A DNA stretch of 64,000 nucleotides from Limosilactobacillus sp. Lineage in GTDB: Bacteria > Bacillota > Bacilli > Lactobacillales > Lactobacillaceae. This document shows positions 23,140 to 31,935 of the stretch, in pieces (position 1 is the first letter of the stretch; each line of letters begins with the position of its first letter). A model generated the notes under the pieces. It made no database searches. It was given only the letters and a program-made list of their open reading frames with translations, and had not been told where the DNA came from. Location: the NCBI RefSeq assembly GCF_022482365.1, contig NZ_JAKVPE010000001.1:1798001-1862000 (forward strand), read 5' to 3'. The position numbers and the translations under genes are program-made.

Positions 23140-24498
23140 ATGGATGCAAAACCAAAGAAACAATTCCGTTTGTTTGACGCCGTCTTGATGTCCGTAGTTG
23201 TTATTATGACGGTCGAGTCAGTCGCACCCGCAGCCGCCATTGGTCCATCACAGTTCTTCTGGTGGATCTTTCTCCTGATCTTCTTCTTTCTGCCGTATGG
23301 ATTGGTTTCCTCAGAATTGGGGACCGCCTATACCGGTGAAGGGGGCATCTATGACTGGGTTAAACAAGCATTCGGCGACCGCTGGGGTGGCCGCTTAGCC
23401 TACCTCTACTGGATTAACTATCCACTCTGGATGGCGAGTCTAGCCGTACTGTTTACGCAAATTGCCGACCAAGCTTTCCAAATCCACATGGGAATCTGGG
23501 TGACGATGATTATCCAGCTTATCTTTGTCTGGGCCGTCACCTTGATCGGTAATAAGCCGGTATCCGAAAGTAAATGGCTGACCAACGTTTCTGCCATTTT
23601 CAAGATCATTATTATTCTCTCCCTGGCTGGCCTGGGAATTTACGTTGCAGTTACCAAAGGGGTCGCAAATGATTACAGCGGTACTAACTTGTTGCCAAAG
23701 GCTAATCTGAGTAGCCTGAGCAACCTGTCAGTGATCATCTTTAACTTCCTGGGCTTTGAAGTTGTTGCTACCATGGCTGACAACATGGATGATCCAAAGC
23801 ACCAGATCCCGAAGGCCACCATTTATGGTGGGATCCTAATTGCAATCTTCTACCTGTTAGCAGCGTTTGCGGTCGGCGTTGCAATTCCAACGTCGAAGCT
23901 CTCTGCCTCCAGCGGCCTGCTTGACAGTTTCCTCCTTCTGATGGGCAAGATGAACTGGTTTATCGTCATGGTCGGGATCATGTTTATGTTCATCCTGGTC
24001 TCGGAGATGATCTCCTGGGCGTTAGGGATCAACTACGTGGCCGACTATGCCGCAAAGAACCATGACCTTCCCGCAGTTTTTGCCAAGGAAGACAAGAACG
24101 GGATGCCGATCGGTGCCGGAATCGTTAATGGCATCATTGCTTCCATTCTCTGCATTGCCGCCCCATTCATTCCAAACCAGGACATTTTCTGGGCCTTCTT
24201 CTCCCTGAACGTCGTGACCCTGATTCTTTCCTACGCCTTGATGTTCCCAGCATTCTGGAAACTGCGTAAGATTGACCCAGATCACGAGCGGCCGTTCAAG
24301 GTCCCTGGTGGAAAGGTGATGATCAACCTCTTCACCTGGATTCCAGAAATCCTGATTATTCTGAGTGTTCTCTTAACCATTTTGCCAACCGGTAAGGCTG
24401 ACTTTAACAGTAAGATGCCGGTCCTAATCGGGACAATCGTTGCCCTGATTTTAGGTGAGATTATCGTTCGTGTTGCACAAAAGGGAAAAATTAAGTAA
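23140..24498 (+). CDS. aguD: Agmatine:putrescine antiporter (APC family)
   Basis: A 452-aa APC-superfamily exchanger with 12 membrane helices. The N-terminal [20 protein letters not shown] and [20 protein letters not shown] are the substrate-site helices 1 and 6. Its place between ptcA and aguA identifies it as the agmatine/putrescine exchanger, which imports agmatine in exchange for putrescine and so helps raise pH. ATG 23140 is preferred, with GGGTGAT a few nt upstream; GTG 23131 is the alternative. It is 40 nt downstream of ptcA. Confidence 0.88.
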   Translation: MDAKPKKQFRLFDAVLMSVVVIMTVESVAPAAAIGPSQFFWWIFLLIFFFLPYGLVSSELGTAYTGEGGIYDWVKQAFGDRWGGRLAYLYWINYPLWMASLAVLFTQIADQAFQIHMGIWVTMIIQLIFVWAVTLIGNKPVSESKWLTNVSAIFKIIIILSLAGLGIYVAVTKGVANDYSGTNLLPKANLSSLSNLSVIIFNFLGFEVVATMADNMDDPKHQIPKATIYGGILIAIFYLLAAFAVGVAIPTSKLSASSGLLDSFLLLMGKMNWFIVMVGIMFMFILVSEMISWALGINYVADYAAKNHDLPAVFAKEDKNGMPIGAGIVNGIIASILCIAAPFIPNQDIFWAFFSLNVVTLILSYALMFPAFWKLRKIDPDHERPFKVPGGKVMINLFTWIPEILIILSVLLTILPTGKADFNSKMPVLIGTIVALILGEIIVRVAQKGKIK

Positions 24499-24515
24499 CA
24501 GAAAGGATCTTAATC

Positions 24516-25610
24516 ATGAAAACTTTAAAAAGCAGTCCTAAAAAAGATGGTTTCCGCATGCCAGGAGAATTTGAACCACACAAAGGTGTATACATTCTGT
24601 GGCCACAACGTCCTGACAACTGGCGTAACGGAGGAAAGCCGGCTCAAAAGACCTTCGTTGAGGTCGCCAAGGCCATCTCACAATTTGAACATGTGACGGT
24701 TGGGGTTAATGATGACCAGTACGAAAACGCTCTGACAATGCTGCCTGATAATGTGGAAGTGGTCGAAATTTCAAACGACGACTCCTGGGTTCGTGACTGT
24801 GGTGCCACCTTCGTCAAGAACGACAAGGGCGACATGCGGGCCGTTGATTGGCACTTCAATGCCTGGGGTGGCTTGGTTGATGGCCTTTACTTCCCGTGGG
24901 ACAAGGACGACCGGGTAGCCTCCAAGATGGCGGAACTGGAAGGCGTCGATCGCTACCGCCTGAATGACTTTACCCTAGAAGGGGGCTCCATCCACGTCGA
25001 CGGCGAAGGTACCCTGGTAACCACCGAAGAATGTCTGCTTTCCGAGGGTCGGAACCCACAATTGTCCAAGGAACAGATTGGTGAAGTCTTAAAAGAATAC
25101 TTGAACCTTGATAAGATCATCTGGCTGCACAAGGGGATTTACAACGATGAAACCAACGGGCACGTTGACAACATCTGTAACTTCGTTGAACCGGGTCACG
25201 TTGTCCTGGCTTGGACCGATGACCAGTCCGACCCACAATACGAGATTTCTCGTGAAAACCTTGAGATTCTCGAAAACTCAACCGATGCCAAGGGTCGGAA
25301 GATTAAGGTTACCAAGCTCTACGTTCCAAAGCCGGTGCTGATCACGAAGGAAGAGTCCGAAGGCGTGGACGCGGTTGATGGTACCCTGCCACGTCAAGAA
25401 GGCGACCGGCTTGCCGCTTCATACGTAAACTACTACACCGCAAACGGCGGGATTGTCTTCCCAACGTTTGGTGACCCAAACGATGAAAAGGCAAAGGAAA
25501 CCCTGCAGGCCTGCTACCCAGACCGAAAGATTGTTGGTGTGCCAGCGCGTGAAATCTTGTTAGGTGGTGGGAACATCCACTGCATCACCCAGCAGGTTCC
25601 GAAGGCATAA
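24516..25610 (+). CDS. aguA: Agmatine deiminase
   Basis: A 364-aa enzyme of the guanidino-group-modifying (peptidylarginine deiminase-like) family. It hydrolyses agmatine to N-carbamoylputrescine and ammonia. The catalytic set is intact: WVRD (R93, D94), LEGG (E155), NGHVD (H216) and the nucleophile C356 in [11 protein letters not shown]. It starts 17 nt after aguD, with AGAAAGGATC upstream, and ends the ptcA-aguD-aguA operon at a bidirectional terminator. The converging gene pair behind it includes a paralogue lacking C and H, which makes this the only visible active deiminase. Confidence 0.96.
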   Translation: MKTLKSSPKKDGFRMPGEFEPHKGVYILWPQRPDNWRNGGKPAQKTFVEVAKAISQFEHVTVGVNDDQYENALTMLPDNVEVVEISNDDSWVRDCGATFVKNDKGDMRAVDWHFNAWGGLVDGLYFPWDKDDRVASKMAELEGVDRYRLNDFTLEGGSIHVDGEGTLVTTEECLLSEGRNPQLSKEQIGEVLKEYLNLDKIIWLHKGIYNDETNGHVDNICNFVEPGHVVLAWTDDQSDPQYEISRENLEILENSTDAKGRKIKVTKLYVPKPVLITKEESEGVDAVDGTLPRQEGDRLAASYVNYYTANGGIVFPTFGDPNDEKAKETLQACYPDRKIVGVPAREILLGGGNIHCITQQVPKA

Positions 25611-25637
25611 ATTAACTTCATAAGGACTTTGCATTAC

Positions 25638-25687
25638 AAAAGCCAGCGACGAAGAGAAATTCAATTCTCCTCGTCGCTGGCTTTTTC
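25638..25687. terminator. Bidirectional terminator between the two agmatine operons
   Basis: AAAAGCCAGCGACGA pairs with TCGTCGCTGGCTTTT; T-runs occur on both strands. Confidence 0.9.
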
Positions 25688-26492
25688 AATGCTGCGAATT
25701 CTTTTTGAGGTTAAAGTCGTGGCCACCGTACGACTCAATGTATTGGTACAGGATCAGTTCCATAATGGCGATAACCGAGATTCGAGACCCGATATCGGTT
25801 TCATTGATCGTGATTTTGTCAGTGAAAATATAGAAATTCACGTCGCTGAGATTTTGGATGGTGTTGTTGTCCGCTTCGGTAATGGAAACGATCATGGGCG
25901 AGATTCCCTGGCGGATCAGGCCATTAATCAGTTTAACGAATTCGGCATTTTCGCCGTTGAAACTCATGATGAAGACGAGCGAGTTATCCGTGATCTGCTG
26001 CTCGGCCAGTCGCCGATAGTCCTTGTCGGGCGGGAAGGAGACGTTGAAACCGGACATCGAAAAAAGATACTTGATATATTCGGTGAGGTGCTTGGTGGTG
26101 TCCTTGGCAAAGAGAAAGATGTGGGGATGCTCGGCCAATTTGTCGGCGATCCGTTTCAGCTGATCAGCCTTTAATACCCGGATGCTTTCCTCGATGTTTT
26201 TGGTGTATTCGTTTCGATAATCTGTTTGTGGGACTGTAAAGGGATTTTCTTGTTCTTCCTGATGGTTCATCAGTGTAAACTTGATCACGGTGGTGAACTC
26301 ACTAAAGCCAGAAAAGCCTAGCTTGCGGACAAAACGCAGGAAGGTTGCGGTGGAAACGTAGCACAGCGACGCAACTTCCCGGATGCTTTTCCCATTTATT
26401 TCATCCATGTTCTTGACGACAAAGTCAAACAGCTTGTGTTCGTTGTCAGATAGATCTTTGAGACGCGGGCCAACGATGTCAAAAAAATTCAT
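25686..26492 (-). CDS. RpiR/MurR family transcriptional regulator
   Basis: A 268-aa regulator. Residues 1-77 form the RpiR helix-turn-helix (REVASLCYVSTATFLRFVRKLGF); residues about 110-260 form an SIS sugar-isomerase-like domain (HIFLFAKDTTKHL, LVFIMSFNGENAEFVKLI). SIS domains normally bind phosphosugars, but in this place the ligand could be tied to agmatine metabolism. It begins 12 nt after the aguA-like pseudoenzyme gene, with GAGGTGAT as ribosome site, so the two are one operon. As I recall, Listeria has a similar order (second aguA followed by an RpiR-type gene). Regulation of the ptcA operon is inferred from position. Confidence 0.88.
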   Translation of the reverse strand: MNFFDIVGPRLKDLSDNEHKLFDFVVKNMDEINGKSIREVASLCYVSTATFLRFVRKLGFSGFSEFTTVIKFTLMNHQEEQENPFTVPQTDYRNEYTKNIEESIRVLKADQLKRIADKLAEHPHIFLFAKDTTKHLTEYIKYLFSMSGFNVSFPPDKDYRRLAEQQITDNSLVFIMSFNGENAEFVKLINGLIRQGISPMIVSITEADNNTIQNLSDVNFYIFTDKITINETDIGSRISVIAIMELILYQYIESYGGHDFNLKKNSQH

Positions 26493-26504
26493 AGAATCAC
26501 CTCG

Positions 26505-27593
26505 TTAGAATTTTGGCAAGGTATTTACGATTGTATGCAGTCCACCACCGCCGATCAGAATCTCACGAACAGGGAAGCCGATAATTTGCCGCTGGGGGAA
26601 GAGTTTTTCTAGTTGCTTTTGCACCACTTGATCTTGGGGATCATTAAATAAGGGGAAGATGATTGCGCCATTGATTGTAATGTAGTTGACGTAGGTTGCC
26701 GTTAACCGCTGTCCCACCGCCCGGGGCATGAGGCCGTTAACAAGGTCAATCCCCTCGGATTCGGCTTTGGTTAGGCACTGGGTAGCTGGCACGACTAATT
26801 TATGAATGGTAAATGAGCGTCCCTTGGCATCCGTTGCCGTGCTGAGAATCTGGAACGCTTCGTGGCATGCGGCGTATAGCGGATCGGTTTGGTCGTTGGT
26901 CCAGGTTAGGACGATTTCTCCGGGACGGACGAAGTTGATCATGTTATCGATATCGCCGCCAGTTTCGTCGAGGAAGTAGCCGTGTTTGAGCCAGATGATC
27001 TTTTTGGCGCCCAGGTATTGCCTGAGGACCGTTTCCATAAATTTCTTCGACATATTGGCGTTGCGATCCTCGGCCAGCAACACATCCTCAGTAGTCACGA
27101 TGGTTCCTTCGCCGTCCGTCATGATCGAGCATCCTTCAAGAACGATGTCACTGGAATAGTAATCGAGCTTTTCCAGTTCGGCCGTCTTGATTGCCAGCTG
27201 ATCATCCTTGTCCCAAGGGAAAAACAGGCCGTCCAGGAGCCCACCCCAGGCGTTGAAGCTAAAACTGACGGCTCGGACCCGTTGGTTGTTGTCCACATAG
27301 TAGGGAAGGGTGTCCTTTGCCCATGCGTCATCGCTGCTCATTTCGACAACCTGGGCGATCCCATCGAGTTTATCCTTAGCATTGATGTACTGGTCTTCAT
27401 TGACCAGCATCGTGACCGGTTCGAAATTGCTAATCAACTTGGCCAGCTCGGCGAAGGCCTTTTGGGCAGGCTTTCCCCCGTTGCGCCAATTATCTGGTCG
27501 CTCCGGCCAAATCATAAAGGCCTTTTTCTGGGTGTTAAATTCGGCCGTCATCTTAAAGTGATCGCGTAGTGGTGTTGAATCTTTGATTTGCAT
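26505..27593 (-). CDS. Agmatine deiminase paralogue, probably catalytically inactive
   Basis: A 362-aa homologue of the active AguA at 24516, alignable end to end with almost no gaps (shared [35 protein letters not shown]). Three catalytic positions are changed: the nucleophile Cys is T354 (GGGGLHTIV), the catalytic His is D214 (GGDIDNM), and Arg of WVRD is Lys (WAKD). The general-base-type Glu (E153) and Asp94 remain. It should not hydrolyse agmatine but may still bind it. The frame is long and uninterrupted, so it is maintained, not a decaying pseudogene. It is in an operon with RpiR, which suggests a regulatory or sensor role. Confidence 0.9.
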   Translation of the reverse strand: MQIKDSTPLRDHFKMTAEFNTQKKAFMIWPERPDNWRNGGKPAQKAFAELAKLISNFEPVTMLVNEDQYINAKDKLDGIAQVVEMSSDDAWAKDTLPYYVDNNQRVRAVSFSFNAWGGLLDGLFFPWDKDDQLAIKTAELEKLDYYSSDIVLEGCSIMTDGEGTIVTTEDVLLAEDRNANMSKKFMETVLRQYLGAKKIIWLKHGYFLDETGGDIDNMINFVRPGEIVLTWTNDQTDPLYAACHEAFQILSTATDAKGRSFTIHKLVVPATQCLTKAESEGIDLVNGLMPRAVGQRLTATYVNYITINGAIIFPLFNDPQDQVVQKQLEKLFPQRQIIGFPVREILIGGGGLHTIVNTLPKF

Positions 27594-27631
27594 CGTTCCA
27601 ATTGCTCCTTGCTAACTTTGCTGGTGCCTCT

Positions 27632-27637
27632 ATTATA
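27632..27637 (-). promoter_or_regulatory. -10 box of the aguA-like/rpiR operon
   Basis: Minus strand TATAAT, about 40 nt before the start codon; no clear -35 at the right distance. The remaining gap up to helD (27768) shows no ORF. Confidence 0.5.
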
Positions 27638-27767
27638 TCAGTAATTGGCTCTGCCCAGTATTCGACACGCTCCGCCATTAGAAGGATTTCTCCAGGTTGT
27701 CATCAGCGACGCCGCAACCATAAAATGCTACAATACTATAATGCAATTATGAGAAAAGAGGGTAAGC

Positions 27768-30092
27768 ATGGGAGAACGAGCGGAAAAAGAACAGGAACAA
27801 GCACGGGTCGACCAGGTCACCACGGAGATCAAACGTCAGATTGAGGAGACTAAGCAGGCGGTGGCCGCGGCCCACAAGGAAACCCGGGCGGTGGAACGCA
27901 ACTACAGTGAAAACGCCTCGATTAACCGCTACGAAGTCGATGACATTGCCGAATCGCGGGCAATGATCGAACAGCAGCGGCAACTGGTTTCTCGGGCGGC
28001 CGAGAGTGAAACGATTCTCAAACACCAGCTGAAGACACTCCAGAATCTCCAGGGTTCGCCCTACTTCGGCCGGATCGATATCGTCGACCCCGGCGAGCAG
28101 GGGCCGGAATCGCTCTATATCGGGACCGCCTCGCTGATGAACGCTGACCGGACGGACTTCCTGGTCTACGACTGGCGGGCCCCGATCGCTGGGGTTTACT
28201 ACAACGGGACCCTTGGCAATGTCAGTTACGAGACGCCGGCGGGGATCCAGCATACCAAGCTGGTCAAGAAGCGCCAATTTACGATCAAGGACGGCCAAAT
28301 CACCAACATGTTCGACACCAACGAGACGGTCGGTGACGAGCTGCTCCAGGCGGCTCTTGGTGAGCAGAACGACCAGTACATGCACAACATCGTCGCCACG
28401 ATCCAAAAGGAACAAAACGACATCATTCGGGACACCCGGAGCGATCTCCTGCTGGTGCAAGGGGTGGCCGGATCGGGGAAGACCTCGGCAATTTTGCAGC
28501 GAATTGCCTATTTGCTTTACCACAGCCGGGCCGAGCTAAATGCCGACCAGATCGTCCTCTTCAGTCCCAACAACCTTTTCAGCCACTACATCTCAGAGGT
28601 CCTGCCAAGCCTGGGGGAGCGGAACATGCGCCAGGTAACCCTGGCCGGCTTTATCCGGCGGCGCTTCGAGGGCTTAAAGGTCGAGAGCCTCTTTGATCGC
28701 TACGAGAGTCGGCAGAATCAGCCGGCCCTGAAGCACCCTCTGGCCGATTTTATGGAGGGGACCGCGGTGATGAGCCAGGTTCGCGACTATGTTGACCACC
28801 TGAGTGACGCGGACCTGCAATTTGCGGACCTTCGTTTTAACGGCCAAGTCTTCTTTAGCGCGGCCCACATCAAGCGGCTCTACCAGGCAACCCCGGCGGC
28901 CATGGCCCCGGCCGATCGCCTTGTCCACTTGAAGAATAAGCTGATTCGGGAACTCCAGCACCGGGTTCGCGAGGAGGCCAAGAAGGATTGGGTTGCTAAG
29001 GAACTGAGCGACCTCGACGTCCAGCAGCTCCACAGCCTGTATGGCAAGAAGACGGTCGACGACTTCAAGGACGAGGACGCCCAGTTTGCCTACCTTGCCC
29101 GCCGCTACACCAAGCGGCGACTGCGGATCATCGCCGATGCTATTTACAACAATTACTTCATCGACTTTTACAACCAGTACGACCGCTTTCTTAGTCAGGT
29201 GCACCTGCCCAAGGCGCTCAGTCAGCGCGACTGGCGGACGATGATCCTGACCTACCGCGACGAGATCGAATTTCATCGCCTAGAGCTAATGCACGCGGCC
29301 CCGCTGATGTACCTGCGGGATTTGATTACCGGCGGCGGCCAGAATCAGGCCTTCCAGTACGTCTTCATCGATGAAATGCAGGACTACTCGCTGGCGATGA
29401 TGATCTACCTGCGCCACGCCTTCCCACGGGCCAAGTTTACGGTCCTGGGTGACAGTGAGCAGGCACTCTTTAAGCCACTGCAGCTGCCGGAGGAGATGCT
29501 GGAAGAGCTCAGCACGGTCCTGGCGGCCAAGCGCCCCAACCTGATTGCCCTGCGGCGAAGCTACCGATCGACCAAGGAGATTACCGACTTTGCCAAGTCC
29601 CTCTTGCCGGATAGCGACCGGGTGATTTCCTTTACCCGTCATGGTGACCGCCCGAAGCTGGTGATTGCCGCGGACGATGCCGGCATGCAGGAGGCGCTGC
29701 TGAACGCGGTCGCCAAGCTGCGCAAGGTCAATGAGACGGTGGCGGTGCTGACCAAGAACAAGCAGCAGGCTCAGGAGATCTACCAAAACCTCCACCGGGC
29801 GAAGGTGAGTGACCTGCACCTGCTGGACGAGGGGGACAGCGCCCTGCCGACCGGGGTGTTGGTCCTGCCGATCTACCTGGCCAAGGGACTGGAGTTTGAT
29901 GCCGTGGTGGCCGGCGACATCTCGGCCGCCAACCTGGCCCACACCGATGCCGTTGGGATGATCTACACAATGGCCACGCGGGCGATGCACCACCTGGTTC
30001 TGCTCAGCCAGGGACCGGTCAGCCCGGTCGTTACCGAGCGAGCACGCCAAGAGCTGGTAATTGAACGTAAAATTGTTAAACAAAGTCGTTGA
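27768..30092 (+). CDS. helD: RNA polymerase recycling motor ATPase HelD
   Basis: A 774-aa UvrD/Rep-like superfamily 1 ATPase. An N-terminal helical coiled coil (residues 1-95) is followed by the HelD-specific DWRAPIAGVYYN, Walker A GVAGSGKTS near residue 230, Walker B VFIDEMQDYS near 540, GDSEQALF, and a C-terminal YLAKGLEFDAVV with an MATRAMHHL end. HelD binds stalled or post-termination RNA polymerase and releases it from nucleic acid. Full length and intact. It is divergent from the aguA-like gene and monocistronic. Confidence 0.9.
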   Translation: MGERAEKEQEQARVDQVTTEIKRQIEETKQAVAAAHKETRAVERNYSENASINRYEVDDIAESRAMIEQQRQLVSRAAESETILKHQLKTLQNLQGSPYFGRIDIVDPGEQGPESLYIGTASLMNADRTDFLVYDWRAPIAGVYYNGTLGNVSYETPAGIQHTKLVKKRQFTIKDGQITNMFDTNETVGDELLQAALGEQNDQYMHNIVATIQKEQNDIIRDTRSDLLLVQGVAGSGKTSAILQRIAYLLYHSRAELNADQIVLFSPNNLFSHYISEVLPSLGERNMRQVTLAGFIRRRFEGLKVESLFDRYESRQNQPALKHPLADFMEGTAVMSQVRDYVDHLSDADLQFADLRFNGQVFFSAAHIKRLYQATPAAMAPADRLVHLKNKLIRELQHRVREEAKKDWVAKELSDLDVQQLHSLYGKKTVDDFKDEDAQFAYLARRYTKRRLRIIADAIYNNYFIDFYNQYDRFLSQVHLPKALSQRDWRTMILTYRDEIEFHRLELMHAAPLMYLRDLITGGGQNQAFQYVFIDEMQDYSLAMMIYLRHAFPRAKFTVLGDSEQALFKPLQLPEEMLEELSTVLAAKRPNLIALRRSYRSTKEITDFAKSLLPDSDRVISFTRHGDRPKLVIAADDAGMQEALLNAVAKLRKVNETVAVLTKNKQQAQEIYQNLHRAKVSDLHLLDEGDSALPTGVLVLPIYLAKGLEFDAVVAGDISAANLAHTDAVGMIYTMATRAMHHLVLLSQGPVSPVVTERARQELVIERKIVKQSR

Positions 30093-30159
30093 AAGTGCTT
30101 TCATTCGCAAGGGGGATATGATAATCTAGAACTAGTGATTTGTAAAGGAGACATTCGTT

Positions 30160-30606
30160 ATGGTTAGAGACGAATACACATTAGTTTTAGTAAAGCCAGA
30201 TGGGGTCAAGACCCGTCACATTGGTGAAATCATCACCCGGATTGAACGCAAGGGCTACAAGATCGAAGCCCTGAAGATGATTCAGCCAACCGAGGAACTA
30301 CTGCGTCAACACTACGCCGACAAGGTTGACAAGCCGTTCTTCCCGGACCTGCTGGAGTACATGACTGAAGGCCCGATCGTGGGAATCGTGGTCTCCGGGA
30401 CTAACGTTATCAAGGCCATCCACAACATGGCCGGTGCTACCAACCCGGTTGAAGCCGAATGGGGAACGATTCGTGGTGACTATGGTCGTGAATGGCCAGA
30501 TGGCAACCTGCGGAACATCGTCCACACTTCCGACGAACCGGCCAGTGCCACCAAGGAAATTCACATCTGGTTCCCAGAATTCAAGTTCGACCAACCAGAC
30601 GCCTAA
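30160..30606 (+). CDS. ndk: Nucleoside diphosphate kinase
   Basis: A 148-aa kinase that moves the gamma phosphate of ATP to NDPs through a phospho-His. LVLVKPDGV is the N-terminal signature and the active His is in NIVHTSDEPASA. Full length for bacterial Ndk. Ribosome site AAAGGAGA. Many lactobacilli lack ndk, so its presence is mildly notable. Monocistronic with a strong terminator. Confidence 0.95.
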   Translation: MVRDEYTLVLVKPDGVKTRHIGEIITRIERKGYKIEALKMIQPTEELLRQHYADKVDKPFFPDLLEYMTEGPIVGIVVSGTNVIKAIHNMAGATNPVEAEWGTIRGDYGREWPDGNLRNIVHTSDEPASATKEIHIWFPEFKFDQPDA

Positions 30607-30635
30607 TAATTCAACCTTAGGAAAAACAGCAAATA

Positions 30636-30677
30636 GAGGCTGAGAGAAAACTATTTTCTCTCAGCCTCATTTGTTTT
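30636..30677 (+). terminator. Terminator of ndk
   Basis: GAGGCTGAGAGAAAA pairs with TTTTCTCTCAGCCTC and is followed by a T-run. Confidence 0.92.
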
Positions 30678-30696
30678 TGAACATTGGAAAGATAAC

Positions 30697-30830
30697 GTGG
30701 AAAACAACCGTGGGGCTAGTGTCTAACTACGGACGAAAGCCGACGCCTTCAGCGCCGACTCCCGTCCTAGGTTAGCCATACCTAATAGGCTAGCTTTGCG
30801 TCGCGCCCCACTCTTGCGGTTGTTTCCCAC
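30697..30830. repeat. 134-nt structured intergenic element with terminal inverted repeats
   Basis: The ends GTGGAAAACAACCG (30697-30710) and CGGTTGTTTCCCAC (30817-30830) pair at 13 of 14 positions. Inside them TGGGGC (30711-30716) pairs with GCCCCA (30805-30810), and CTAAC-ACGGACG pairs with CGTCC-GTTAG near 30723-30775. No ORF fits. The right end abuts the araC stop codon. It could be a miniature inverted-repeat element or a small structured RNA; no target-site duplication is evident and the strand is undetermined. Confidence 0.6.
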
Positions 30831-31661
30831 TCACTTTTTGTTTTGGCGAAAGGCCGAGGGACTGAAGCCACTGTAACGTTTGAAGGCCTTGGAAAAGGTG
30901 AATTCGTCGCGGTAGCCGACCTGCCGAGCAATCTCCTGGACCGTTTTGTCGGTGGCCTTGAGGAGCTGGATCGCCCCTTCCATTCGCAGGTGGGTGAGGT
31001 AGCCCTGCGCGGAAACGTTCATGTTTTTCTTGAAGAGGGTGTAGAGGTAGCTCCGTGACAGCCCGAGGTGGTGACAGAGACCTTCAACGTTGCACTTGCT
31101 GTCATGATAGTTTTCTTGTAGGTAGTAAACTGCCAGTTTTAGCCGGTCGGCAGCCCTGCCGCTTGACTTGGCAACCTTGGCTGGGTATTCCGTCACCAGG
31201 TGGTAAAACATTTGGTAGGTCAGGGACTCGACCAGGATGTCGTTGGCCAGCGAGCTCTGATTTTTAAGGGCGGCAAAGAGCTGGGTGAGGCTGGCATAGA
31301 ATTGACTGCCCTGGACTTGCCGCAGGTAGCGCCTGTCCAGCAGCTGCGATCCTTCAAGCATTGTCTTGATCTTGGTGCCGGACAGGCCGATCCAGAAATA
31401 CTTCCAGGGATTCGTCCCGTCGGCCTGATAAAAGCAGGGAACGCCCTTGGGGAGCAGGAAAATGTCGCCCTTCTTCAGGGTAACGGCCGACCGGTTGGCG
31501 GAGGAAAAGGTTCCCTGGCCGTCCAAAATATAGTGGATCACGTAGTTGTCGCGGACGTTATTGCCACGAAAGAAGTAGTTCGGCGGGCAGTTCTCCTGGC
31601 CGATGAAAAGAATCTTGCTTTCAAAGCTGGTGCCCGTTAGGCTTCGATATTCACCATCCAT
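30831..31661 (-). CDS. AraC family regulator (MsmR/RafR-like) of alpha-galactosidase
   Basis: A 276-aa activator as called here. The N-terminal cupin (GDIFLLPKGVPCFYQAD) binds sugar, and the C-terminal double helix-turn-helix includes VEGLCHHLGLSRSYLYTLFKKN and VQEIARQVGYRDEFTFSKAFKRYSG. An in-frame extension of 71 residues to 31874 exists, but I prefer ATG 31661, where GGAGG lies upstream, because the extension covers an excellent extended -10 promoter (TGGTATAAT) and its ATG has GAGG only 1 nt away. It is divergent from melA, which lacks a -35 box, so it most likely activates melA on alpha-galactosides. Confidence 0.82.
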   Translation of the reverse strand: MDGEYRSLTGTSFESKILFIGQENCPPNYFFRGNNVRDNYVIHYILDGQGTFSSANRSAVTLKKGDIFLLPKGVPCFYQADGTNPWKYFWIGLSGTKIKTMLEGSQLLDRRYLRQVQGSQFYASLTQLFAALKNQSSLANDILVESLTYQMFYHLVTEYPAKVAKSSGRAADRLKLAVYYLQENYHDSKCNVEGLCHHLGLSRSYLYTLFKKNMNVSAQGYLTHLRMEGAIQLLKATDKTVQEIARQVGYRDEFTFSKAFKRYSGFSPSAFRQNKK

Positions 31662-31724
31662 AAAAATGTCGACCTCCAGTCCCTTGATGGTTATTTGTTT
31701 ACTCTTAATGTTGTTGCTTTGCTG

Positions 31725-31756
31725 ATTATACCATTGCTTTGTCCGTGAGATGTCAA
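31725..31756 (-). promoter_or_regulatory. Promoter of the araC-type gene
   Basis: Minus strand TTGACA (31751-31756), 20-nt spacer, TATAAT (31725-31730) preceded by TGG, an extended -10 that can work despite the long spacer. Confidence 0.6.
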
Positions 31757-31887
31757 TTTGTTCAACTAGCGATCTGGCATGTTCCGAGCGCAAACTGCCA
31801 TGGAAGAAACGGGCTTCGTTCAATATAATGAAGTTAAGAAACTTGTAAGCGGATACAGGTAGACTAGTAGTCATGCCTCATCAGTAA

Positions 31888-31912
31888 TATAATTAAAATG
31901 TAAATGCTTACA
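31888..31912 (+). promoter_or_regulatory. melA -10 box with adjacent cre-like palindrome
   Basis: TATAAT (31888-31893) has only TAGTAG at the -35 position, fitting activator control. TGTAAATGCTTACA (31899-31912) is a palindrome differing from the cre consensus at one core base and sits at the start site, suggesting CcpA repression. Confidence 0.6.
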
Positions 31913-31935
31913 AAATGACAAAGGGGTTATTCAAA

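Noticed and set aside
26505-27593. Second aguA as a decaying pseudogene
   Set aside because: The frame is complete with a normal ribosome site, and changes concentrate at catalytic positions while structural motifs are kept, so it looks like a maintained pseudoenzyme.
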